A stretch of 55,418 bases of DNA from Pseudohaliea sp964438205. Its GTDB lineage: Bacteria > Pseudomonadota > Gammaproteobacteria > Pseudomonadales > Halieaceae. The first letter of the stretch is position 1, and every line of letters starts with the position of its first letter. Below, one piece after another: positions 40,921-47,893 of the stretch. Both the position numbers and the translations under genes were made by a program. The notes under the pieces were generated by a model that was given only the letters and a program-made list of their open reading frames with translations, did no database searches and was not told the DNA's origin. The DNA lies in the NCBI GenBank assembly GCA_964438205.1, contig CAYTJQ010000020.1, positions 1-55,418 of the forward strand, read 5' to 3'.

Positions 40921-42690
40921 CTAGTCAGTGCGCAGGCCGCCGCTGTCAAATATCGCCAGGGGCAGGTTACGCTCGATCTCCCCGCGCGGGTTGACCGTGA
41001 GCCTGCCGGTCACACCGTGGACCACGAGGGCGCCGCCGGGCTCGAGCGCGCCATGGCTGAGGCCCAGGCGGTGGGCGTCGGCGCCGAGCGCCTGCAGGCG
41101 GCTCAGGCTGGCGCCGCGCAGCCCCGAGGCGGCGATGGCCTCGCGCAGGGCCGGCTGCTCGCCGAGCAGCCAGGGCAGCTCCACGAGCCGGAGGCCGGCG
41201 AGGTCCCGGTCGCCGCCGCTGAGCTCCGCGCTGTTGGCCGCGGAGGTCGCGTACACGGGCAGGTCGCCCGCATAGTGGTAGGCGAGCAGCGGCTTCAGCG
41301 ACTTGGCGGCGTCCGTCCCCGGGGCGAGCATGAAGACGACGTCGATGTCCTCGCGGCGGCGGCCGGCGAGCACCGTCTCCCGGTCGAGGAGCCGGCGCAG
41401 GGCGGCGCCCCGGGCGGCGCTGCGGTCGAGGTGCAGGGCCTGTTCGATGGCGTCCGAGTGGGTTTCCCGGCTGGCGAAGGTGGCGGTCGCCGCCAGCGTA
41501 CCGCCGCCTCCGGTCCAGGCGGCGCGCAGGGCCGCCGCCACCTTGTCGCCCCAGGCGCCCGCCGGGCGCAGGAGCAGGGCGCGGCGATGGCCGGCGCCCA
41601 GCGCGCGCCGGGCGATCTCCCGGGCTTCGTCTTCCGGCGCCAGGGCAAACTGGAGGCCCGCTGCGGGCGCCGGCCCCTCGGCGCGGTTCAGGGCGAGCAC
41701 CGGGACCGGCAGCGCCGCCTGCCCCAGGACGTCGGCCACGGCCGTCTTGGTCAGCGGGCCCACCACCAGTTCGGCGCCTCCTTCCACGGCGGCCCGGTAG
41801 GCGGCCGCGGCGCTGTCGTAGCGCACGGTGTCGATGACGGCCAGCTCCGGGCGCTCGGGGCCGCTGGCGTAATGGGCGGCGAGAAAACCGTCGCGTACCG
41901 CGGAGGCTGCTGCTGCGAGGCGCCCGCCCAGGGGCAGGAGCAGGGCGACGCGGCGCGGGGCGGGCAGGTCCGTGGCGGGTAGGGGCATCGCCGCGGCGGG
42001 GTGGTCGGGATAGCGCCGGCGCCAGTCGGCCTCCGCGCGCTCGCCGCGGGCGACCTCGAGCCGCGCCAGCCAGCCGCGCAGCGTGGGTGTCGCGCTGCCC
42101 CGTGCCCTGGCGAGCTCGCGCGCGTCGAGGTACTGGAGATCCTGCCAGAGGGACCGGGCGAGGAGGTCACGGGCCGGGTCCCCGGCGGGGTAGAGGGGCA
42201 GGGCCCGGTCCGCCAGCCGGGCGCTCTCCAGGTAGTCGCCGCGCAGCCGCGCCCCGCGGCGCTCGAGGGCCAGGCGCTGCCGGCGCAGGTCCGTTGAGGC
42301 CGCCGCCCAGGGCGCGGCCGCGAGGGCCTCCTCGAGGCCGGCGAGATCGCCGCGCAGGTCCGCCGTGCGTGCGGCCACCAGGGCCGTGTAGGCCTGGAAT
42401 TCCGCCGAGGGCGCGGTGTCGTCGGCCGGGGTCGGCAGTGCCAGCTGTGCCGCCATCCAGTCCCCCCGGTCCAGCGCCGCCACGGCGGGTGCGAACAGGT
42501 CGGCCAGGGGGCTCTCGTCGCTGGCGGGCAGGGGTGTCAGCGGGGTTTCCGCAGCGGGCTCCGGCATCGGCCCGGCGCTGTCCCGGGGCGCTGCCGGCGG
42601 CTGGGTCCCGCACGCCGCCAGCACGAGCACCGGGGCCAGGCAGGCAGCGAGGGCGAGCCGTCGGGCTGCGGGGGGGATGTCTGCCATCAT
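40921..42690 (-). CDS. lpoA: Penicillin-binding protein activator LpoA
   Basis: LpoA is an outer-membrane lipoprotein that activates PBP1A. The signal RLALAACLAPVLVLAACGTQ has lipobox LAAC. Residues ~60-240 form the helical TPR-like N domain; the rest is a periplasmic-binding-protein fold with RRVALLLPLGGRLAAAASAVRDGFLAAHY, GAELVVGPLTKTAVADVLGQAALPVPVLALNRAEG and DIDVVFMLAPGTDAAKSLKPLLAYHYAGDLPVYATS. The length of 589 is close to the family norm. It is divergent from rsmI across 114 bp. Confidence 0.92.
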   Translation of the reverse strand: MMADIPPAARRLALAACLAPVLVLAACGTQPPAAPRDSAGPMPEPAAETPLTPLPASDESPLADLFAPAVAALDRGDWMAAQLALPTPADDTAPSAEFQAYTALVAARTADLRGDLAGLEEALAAAPWAAASTDLRRQRLALERRGARLRGDYLESARLADRALPLYPAGDPARDLLARSLWQDLQYLDARELARARGSATPTLRGWLARLEVARGERAEADWRRRYPDHPAAAMPLPATDLPAPRRVALLLPLGGRLAAAASAVRDGFLAAHYASGPERPELAVIDTVRYDSAAAAYRAAVEGGAELVVGPLTKTAVADVLGQAALPVPVLALNRAEGPAPAAGLQFALAPEDEAREIARRALGAGHRRALLLRPAGAWGDKVAAALRAAWTGGGGTLAATATFASRETHSDAIEQALHLDRSAARGAALRRLLDRETVLAGRRREDIDVVFMLAPGTDAAKSLKPLLAYHYAGDLPVYATSAANSAELSGGDRDLAGLRLVELPWLLGEQPALREAIAASGLRGASLSRLQALGADAHRLGLSHGALEPGGALVVHGVTGRLTVNPRGEIERNLPLAIFDSGGLRTD

Positions 42691-42760
42691 GTTATGCTTC
42701 GCTCCGCCGGCGGTGACCGGGCCCGGCGCCCCTGGAGTAATTTCGCCCCGGCAAGCGACG

Positions 42761-42790
42761 TTGAACCACGAGTCGGTCGGGCATTATAGG
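42761..42790 (+). promoter_or_regulatory. rsmI promoter containing a copy of the rnpB 5' end
   Basis: TTGAAC (42761-42766) and TATAGG (42785-42790) are spaced by 18 nt and lie 14 nt before the rsmI start. The spacer contains CGAGTCGGTCGGGC (42769-42782), identical to 43757-43770 at the start of rnpB. Confidence 0.5.
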
Positions 42791-42804
42791 GAATACGGTG
42801 GCAC

Positions 42805-43638
42805 ATGGAATCGGGCCTGTACATCGTCGCCACGCCCATCGGCAACCTCGGTGACCTGAGCCCCCGGGCCCTGGCCGTCCTCGGCGGGGCCGACCTGGTC
42901 GCGGCGGAGGATACCCGCCACACCCGGCGCCTGTTCGCCCACCACGGTATCGACAGCCGGCTGACCGCTTACCACGAGCACAGTGACGCGGCGGCCGCGG
43001 AGCGGCTCTGCGACCGCGTCGCCGCCGGCGGGGCTGTCGCCCTCGTCTCCGATGCGGGCACCCCGCTGGTCTCGGACCCGGGCTACCGCCTCGTGCGTCT
43101 CGCCCAGGACCGGGACCTGCCGGTGATCCCGGTCCCCGGCCCCTGCGCGGCGATCACCGCCCTGAGCGCCGCCGGCCTGCCCAGCGACCGCTTCCGCTTC
43201 GAGGGTTTCCTGCCGGCAAAAGCCGGCCCGCGGGCTGCCCGCCTGGCGGCGCTCGCGGGCGAGCGCGCGACCCTGGTGTTCTACGAGGCGCCGCACCGCG
43301 TGCTCGAGACCCTGGAGGCGCTCCTCGAGGCCTTCGGCGCGGAGCGCGAGGCGGTCCTGGCCCGGGAACTGAGCAAGGCCTTCGAGACCATCCGGCGGAC
43401 GCCGCTCGGTGTGCTGCGGGACTTCGTGGCGGGCAACCCGGACCAGCGCCGCGGCGAGATCGTACTCCTCGTCGCCGGCAGCGAGGCGGTCGAACCGGCC
43501 GTCGACGCGGCCCTTGGCGAACTCGCCCGCGAGCTGGCCCGGGAGCTGCCGGCGAAGCGGGTGGCGGCGCTGCTGTCCGGGTACAGCGGCGTGCGCAAGA
43601 ACCAGCTCTACCGCTGGCTGCTCGAGCAGGGTGCCTGA
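42805..43638 (+). CDS. rsmI: 16S rRNA (cytidine-1402-2'-O)-methyltransferase RsmI
   Basis: RsmI 2'-O-methylates C1402 in the 16S decoding centre, using SAM. The 277 residues show the tetrapyrrole-methylase-like fold: GLYIVATPIGNLGDLSPRALAVLGGADLVAAEDTRHTRRLF, VALVSDAGTPLVSDPGYRLV, PVIPVPGPCAAITALSAAGLPSDRFRFEGFLPAK, LVFYEAPHRVLETLEAL and AVLARELSKAFETIRRTPLG. The gene is followed by a 12-nt repeat and rnpB. Confidence 0.97.
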   Translation: MESGLYIVATPIGNLGDLSPRALAVLGGADLVAAEDTRHTRRLFAHHGIDSRLTAYHEHSDAAAAERLCDRVAAGGAVALVSDAGTPLVSDPGYRLVRLAQDRDLPVIPVPGPCAAITALSAAGLPSDRFRFEGFLPAKAGPRAARLAALAGERATLVFYEAPHRVLETLEALLEAFGAEREAVLARELSKAFETIRRTPLGVLRDFVAGNPDQRRGEIVLLVAGSEAVEPAVDAALGELARELARELPAKRVAALLSGYSGVRKNQLYRWLLEQGA

Positions 43639-43668
43639 CGGCGGAGCGACGGATCGGCCGGGGCCCGC

Positions 43669-43728
43669 GGTGCTGTCAACAGAGCTCTCAACAGTGCTAG
43701 CAACAGTGCTAGCAACAGTGCTTGCGCG
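43669..43728. repeat. 12-nt tandem repeat upstream of rnpB
   Basis: Five 12-nt units: GGTGCTGTCAAC, AGAGCTCTCAAC, AGTGCTAGCAAC, AGTGCTAGCAAC and AGTGCTTGCGCG. Units three and four are identical; the last one provides the rnpB -35 (TTGCGC). Confidence 0.88.
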
Positions 43729-43750
43729 GCCCCGGGGCGAGGCGTACGCT
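43722..43750 (+). promoter_or_regulatory. rnpB promoter
   Basis: TTGCGC (43722-43727) and TACGCT (43745-43750) are spaced by 17 nt. A GC-rich discriminator (TGCCGCC) leads to the first G of the RNA at 43758, like stable-RNA promoters. Confidence 0.7.
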
Positions 43751-43757
43751 TGCCGCC

Positions 43758-44115
43758 GAGTCGGTCGGGCGATCGCTGCCCGGGTGCCAGTCATGGCGGC
43801 CGGGGGGAGGAAAGTCCGGGCTCCACAGGGCAGGGTGCCAGGTAACGCCTGGGGGGCGTGAGCCCACGGAAAGTGCAACAGAAAGGATACCGCCTCGCAC
43901 TTCGTGTGCGCGGTAAGGGTGAAAAGGTGCGGTAAGAGCGCACCGCGCGCCTGGCAACAGGCGTGGCGATGGTAAACCCCACCTGGAGCAAGACCAAATA
44001 GGAATCCGCACGCTGCGGCCCGCAGTGGATTCGGGTAGGTCGCTAGAGGCAGGCGGCGACGCCTGTCATAGATGAATGATCGTCCACGACAGAACCCGGC
44101 TTACAGACCGACTCT
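43758..44115 (+). ncRNA. rnpB: RNase P RNA (class A)
   Basis: The catalytic RNA of RNase P removes tRNA 5' leaders. The ends pair as helix P1 (GAGTCGGTC at 43758 with GACCGACTC at 44106). The conserved core is present: GAGGAAAGTCCGGGCTCC, CAGGGTGCCAGGTAACGCCTGG, ACGGAAAGTGCAACAGAAA, GGTAAGGGTGAAAAGGTG, TAAACCCCACC, GGAGCAAGACCAAATAG and the closing AGAACCCGGCTTACAGACC. A run of T follows the P1 strand, giving intrinsic termination. Confidence 0.97.
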
Positions 44116-44121
44116 TTTTTT

Positions 44122-44362
44122 CTTACCCCCTGTTTTCCAGCCGCACGGCGCCCGCTGCCCTCCAGGTAGACTTTGTTGCACTAAGAAATCCCGCACTTAA
44201 GCGAAAACAGCCTCAAACTTAAAGTAGATACTCAGGAACGTCCGTTAGCGGGCTGTTTTCCCGTTTTATTTCCCTTCTCCACCTCGCCGAAAAAGCCACC
44301 CTGCACCGCCGATTCCGGCGCTAATTACCTGAAATTCAAGCATTTTTCGGAGCGCGAAGGCC
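44122..44362. other. rnpB-mraZ intergenic region with alternative hairpins
   Basis: No gene is seen in this AT-richer stretch. GAAAACAGCC (44203-44212) and GGCTGTTTTC (44251-44260) form a perfect 10-bp inverted repeat with a 38-nt loop. The second arm can instead fold as CGGG-CTGTTTT-CCCG followed by TTTTATTT, a weak terminator shape. It could be an attenuator on rnpB read-through or a small RNA; neither is shown. Confidence 0.4.
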
Positions 44363-44392
44363 TTGACAGGGCGATTTGGCGGCACCTATAGT
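44363..44392 (+). promoter_or_regulatory. mraZ (dcw) promoter
   Basis: A consensus TTGACA (44363-44368) and TATAGT (44387-44392) with 18-nt spacing, just upstream of the GTGGG operator and ~72 nt before the mraZ start. Confidence 0.85.
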
Positions 44393-44400
44393 GTCGAGAA

Positions 44401-44455
44401 GTGGTGATATGTGGGTAATGTTGGTGTTTTGTGGGAAAAACACCAGCTTGGTGGG
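44401..44455 (+). promoter_or_regulatory. MraZ operator: 10-nt periodic GTGGG repeats
   Basis: GTGGTG (44401), GTGGGT (44411), TTGGTG (44421) and GTGGGA (44431) recur every 10 nt, with another GTGGGA at 44450 next to the ribosome site. TGGG repeats with 10-nt period are the known MraZ-binding pattern in E. coli; binding here would repress the dcw promoter. Confidence 0.8.
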
Positions 44456-44463
44456 AGGCCGCG

Positions 44464-44919
44464 GTGTTCCGAGGGGTACAGCACATCAGCATGGATGCGA
44501 AGGGGCGGTTCGCCGTCCCGGCGCGCCAGCGCGAGTCGCTGCACGAGACCTGTGAAGGCCGCGTCGTCGTCACCATCGACACCCAGGCGACCTGCCTCGT
44601 CATCTATCCGCTGCCCGAGTGGGAGCGCTTCGAGCGGGAAGTCCAGGCTCTGCCAGCGATGAAGCCCGCCATCCGCCGCTTCCAGCGCCTTACCCTCGGT
44701 TATGCCAGTGACCTCGAGCTCGATGGCAACGGCCGCATGCTGCTGCCCCAGTCCCTGCGCGAGTACGCGCAGCTGGACAAGAAGCTCGTGGTCGTGGGGC
44801 AGGGCAACAAGCTCGAGCTCTGGGCCGAGGACCTGTGGCTGGCGGAGCGCGACAAGGCCCTGGTGGAATCCGGCGCCGATGGCGAGCTGCCGGAAGAACT
44901 CATGTCACTGACGCTGTAG
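44464..44919 (+). CDS. mraZ: Transcriptional regulator MraZ
   Basis: MraZ is a ring-forming AbrB-like regulator that represses its own dcw promoter. The GTG start has GGGAGG 6 nt upstream and yields (V/M)FRGVQHISMDAKGRFAVPARQRESL. The second copy of the fold carries the DxDGxGR-type signature LTLGYASDLELDGNGRMLLPQSLREYAQLDKKLVVVGQGNKLELW. The 151-residue length is normal. A start at 44431 is inside the operator and was rejected. Confidence 0.96.
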   Translation: MFRGVQHISMDAKGRFAVPARQRESLHETCEGRVVVTIDTQATCLVIYPLPEWERFEREVQALPAMKPAIRRFQRLTLGYASDLELDGNGRMLLPQSLREYAQLDKKLVVVGQGNKLELWAEDLWLAERDKALVESGADGELPEELMSLTL

Positions 44920-44928
44920 GTGGCGCCC

Positions 44929-45846
44929 ATGCACGAAACGGTCCTGTTGCGGGAGGCGGTGGAAGCACTGGTCAGCGCGCGCGACGGCGTCTACGTGGAC
45001 GGCACCTTCGGCCGCGGCGGGCACAGCCGCGCGATCCTCGAGCGGCTGGACCCGGCGGGCCAGTTGCTCGCGGTGGACAAGGACCCGGCTGCCGCCGCGG
45101 CGGCCGCTGAACTCGCTGCCGTCGATCGCCGCTTCAGCTTCTTCCAGGGCTCCTTCGCCGCGCTGCCCGCGGTGCTCGCCGCCCGCGGGGCGGAGGGTGT
45201 CGACGGCATCCTGCTCGATCTCGGCGTTTCCAGCCCGCAGCTCGACGAGCCGGGTCGGGGCTTCAGCTTCCGCGAGGACGGGCCGCTGGACATGCGCATG
45301 GATACCACCCGCGGCGCCACCGCCGCCGACTGGCTCGCCGAGGCGCCCGAGGCGGAGATCGCCCGGGTCCTGAAGGAGCTGGGCGAGGAGCGCTTCGCCC
45401 GACGCATCGCGGGCGCCCTGGTCCGCGCCCGCGCCGAGGCGCCGATCGACACCACCGGCCGCCTGGCGAAGATCGTCAGCGAGGCCAACCCGCGCTGGGA
45501 AAAGCACAAGCACCCGGCGACGCGCTCCTTCCAGGCCATCCGTATCTGGATCAACGGTGAACTCGAGGACCTGCGCGTCCTTCTCGACAGCGCCCTCGAG
45601 CTGCTGCGGGTCGGGGGCCGGCTGGTGATCATCAGCTTCCACTCCCTCGAGGATCGCATGGTCAAGCGCTTCATGCGCGACCTCGCCCGGGGCGAGAGCC
45701 TGCCGCGGGGCGTGCCGGTGCGCGACAGCGATCGGGCGCGTCCGCTGCGGATCGTCGGCAAGGCGGTGCGCGCCAGCGAGGCGGAGGTGGCCGCCAACCC
45801 CCGGGCGCGCAGCGCCATCATGCGGACCGCGGAGCGACTCGCCTGA
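44929..45846 (+). CDS. rsmH: 16S rRNA (cytosine-1402-N4)-methyltransferase RsmH
   Basis: RsmH (MraW) N4-methylates C1402 of 16S rRNA, the nucleotide that RsmI, also in this window, methylates on the ribose. It begins MHETVLLREAVEALVSARDGVYVDGTFGRGGHSRAIL (SAM motif), with ILLDLGVSSPQLDEPGRGFSFREDGPLDMRMD, HKHPATRSFQAIRIWINGEL and VIISFHSLEDRMVKRFMRD. The start at 44929 has AGGTGG upstream. The stop overlaps ftsL by one base. Confidence 0.97.
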   Translation: MHETVLLREAVEALVSARDGVYVDGTFGRGGHSRAILERLDPAGQLLAVDKDPAAAAAAAELAAVDRRFSFFQGSFAALPAVLAARGAEGVDGILLDLGVSSPQLDEPGRGFSFREDGPLDMRMDTTRGATAADWLAEAPEAEIARVLKELGEERFARRIAGALVRARAEAPIDTTGRLAKIVSEANPRWEKHKHPATRSFQAIRIWINGELEDLRVLLDSALELLRVGGRLVIISFHSLEDRMVKRFMRDLARGESLPRGVPVRDSDRARPLRIVGKAVRASEAEVAANPRARSAIMRTAERLA

Positions 45847-46166
45847 TGACCGCGACGCGCCGACAGGCCAGCCGGGCAGCGTCCGCGGCGGCCGCGCCCC
45901 CCCGTGGCTGGCGGCTCATGCTGGCGCTGCTGGCCCTCGCCCTCGGCTCGAGCTTCAGCGTGGTCTACGCCACCCACGAGTGCCGCCAGCTCTACGCCCG
46001 GCTGCAGGACCTGGAAGCCACGCGCTGGTTCCTCGACGAGGAGTACAGCCGCCTGCTGCTCGAGCAGAGCACCTGGGCGTCGCCGCACCGCGTGGAACAG
46101 GTCGCCGAGCGCGACATGGCCATGGCGCCGCCGGCCCTCGACCGGCTGCGGGTGCTGGAACGATGA
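45846..46166 (+). CDS. ftsL: Cell division protein FtsL
   Basis: FtsL is a bitopic divisome protein that joins FtsB and FtsQ and helps activate FtsWI. The 106 residues have a basic cytoplasmic tail (TRRQASRAASAAAAPPRGWR), one membrane helix (LMLALLALALGSSFSVVYATH) and a periplasmic coiled coil (CRQLYARLQDLEATRWFLDEEYSRLLLEQSTW) ending in RVEQVAERDMAM. It overlaps rsmH by one base and ftsI by 4. Confidence 0.94.
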   Translation: MTATRRQASRAASAAAAPPRGWRLMLALLALALGSSFSVVYATHECRQLYARLQDLEATRWFLDEEYSRLLLEQSTWASPHRVEQVAERDMAMAPPALDRLRVLER

Positions 46167-47893
46167 GCCGCCGGGCCGCCCCTGCGCCCGCCGTGACGCC
46201 CTGGCGCCTGTACCTCCTGTTCGGGCTGCTGCTGGCAATGTTTGCCGCGCTCCTGGGCCGCGTTATCTACCTGCAGGTGCTCGAGGTCGATGGCGGCCGC
46301 GACTTCCTGCAGAGCCAGGGCGCCGCGCGCGCCGTGCGCACCGCGGAGATTCCCGCCTACCGCGGCCTCATCACCGACCGCCGCGGCGAGCCGCTGGCGG
46401 TGAGCACGCCGGTTATCTCGCTCTTCGCCGACCCGGCGGTGCTGGCCGGGGTCGAGGACCTCGGCCCCCTCGCTGCGGCCCTGGACATGCCGCGGGCAGA
46501 GCTGGAAGCGCGGCTGGCGCGCTACGCCGGCAAGCGCTTCATGTACTTGCGCCGGCACGAAGTGCCCGCGGAGGCGCGGCGCATCCTCGCCCTGCGTTTC
46601 CCGGGCGTGCGCGGTGCGCGGGAATACCGGCGCTTCTACCCGGCGGGGGAAGTCGCCGCCCAGCTGGTCGGTTTTACCAACACCGACGGCAAGGGCATCG
46701 CGGGCCTCGAGATGGCCTACGACGACTGGCTGCGGGGCGCCGCCGGGAAGAAGCAGTACATCAAGGACATGAAGGGCGAGGCGATCCGCGACATCGGCGT
46801 GATCGAGGAGGCGCGCCCGGGCCGCAACCTGCAGCTGGCCATCGACCTCCGCCTGCAGTACCTGCAGCACGCCGAGCTGCAGCGTGCGGTCGCCCTGACC
46901 GGCGCCCAGGCCGGCACCATCGTCACCGTCGATGCGCACACGGGCGAGGTGCTGGCCATGGTCAGCCACCCCGCCTACAACCCGAACAACCGCGAGGGGC
47001 TGGTACCCGGCAGCACCCGCAACCGGGCCATGACCGACGTGTTCGAGCCCGGCTCCACCATGAAGCCGCTCACCCTCGTGGCGGCCCTCGAGAGCGGGCG
47101 CTACGCCGTCGACACGGTGATCGACACCTCGCCGGGGCGCATCCGCGTCGGTCGCAAGGTACTGCCGGACCCGCGCGACTACGGCGAGCTGACCCTCGCG
47201 CGCATCATCGCCAAGTCGAGCCAGGTCGGCATCACCAAGGTCGCCCTCGAGCTCGGCCGCGAGCCGATCTGGGACGTGTTCCAGCGCTTCGGCCTCGGCC
47301 AGCCGCCGGGCACGGGCTTCCCCGGCGAGCGCGCGGGGCTGCTGCCGAACCGGCCGCGCTGGCGGCAGATCGAGGAAGTGACCCTGGCCTTCGGCTACGG
47401 CCTCACCGCCTCGCCGCTGCAGCTCGCCCGGGCCTACAGCGTGTTTGCGAGCGGCGGTATCCTGCCGCAGGTGTCCCTGCTGCGCCGGGACCCCGGCGAA
47501 TTCACCGGCGAGCGCGTGCTGCAGCCGAGCATCGCCGCCGCGGTGCGCGAGGTGCTCCACGGGGTCACCGCGGAGGATGCGACCGGGCATCTCGCCCGCG
47601 TGGACGGCTACGCCGTCGGCGGCAAGACGGGCACGGTGCACAAGGTCGGTGCCAGCGGCTACCTCGACAGCCAGTACGTGGCGCTCTTCGCGGGCATGGC
47701 CCCGGTCGAGGATCCGCGCTTCGTGACCGTGGTCGTCCTCGACCGGCCCCAGGGCGACCGCTACGGCGGGGGCGCGGCGGCGGCCCCGGTCTTTGCCCGC
47801 GTCGCCCGCGGCGCCCTGCGCCTGCTCAACGTGCCGCCGGGGGCCATCGCGCCCACCGGGGAAGCGCTGGCAATGGCGGGGGGCAGCGAGTGA
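46163..47893 (+). CDS. ftsI: Septal transpeptidase FtsI (PBP3)
   Basis: FtsI cross-links septal peptidoglycan with FtsW. It has an N-terminal membrane helix (WRLYLLFGLLLAMFAALLGRVIYLQVLEV), the pedestal with YRGLITDRRGEPLAVS, and the transpeptidase domain with Ser of EPGSTMKPL (~298), the second motif SSQ (~351, KSSQVGITKVAL) where SSN is usual, and KTG in GGKTGTVHKV (~487). The length of 576 residues is normal. The ATG overlaps the ftsL stop (ATGA). Confidence 0.96.
   Translation: MSRRAAPAPAVTPWRLYLLFGLLLAMFAALLGRVIYLQVLEVDGGRDFLQSQGAARAVRTAEIPAYRGLITDRRGEPLAVSTPVISLFADPAVLAGVEDLGPLAAALDMPRAELEARLARYAGKRFMYLRRHEVPAEARRILALRFPGVRGAREYRRFYPAGEVAAQLVGFTNTDGKGIAGLEMAYDDWLRGAAGKKQYIKDMKGEAIRDIGVIEEARPGRNLQLAIDLRLQYLQHAELQRAVALTGAQAGTIVTVDAHTGEVLAMVSHPAYNPNNREGLVPGSTRNRAMTDVFEPGSTMKPLTLVAALESGRYAVDTVIDTSPGRIRVGRKVLPDPRDYGELTLARIIAKSSQVGITKVALELGREPIWDVFQRFGLGQPPGTGFPGERAGLLPNRPRWRQIEEVTLAFGYGLTASPLQLARAYSVFASGGILPQVSLLRRDPGEFTGERVLQPSIAAAVREVLHGVTAEDATGHLARVDGYAVGGKTGTVHKVGASGYLDSQYVALFAGMAPVEDPRFVTVVVLDRPQGDRYGGGAAAAPVFARVARGALRLLNVPPGAIAPTGEALAMAGGSE

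Noticed and set aside
42784..43878. Minus-strand frame opposite rsmI with Ser-Thr-Val repeats
   Set aside because: The repeated peptide is only the translation of the 12-nt array before rnpB; rsmI on the plus strand is certain.
45904..47889. Upstream extension of the murE frame to 45904
   Set aside because: This part lies over ftsL and ftsI in another frame and is Arg/Ala/Gly-rich shadow; the MurE domain begins after the GTG at 47890.
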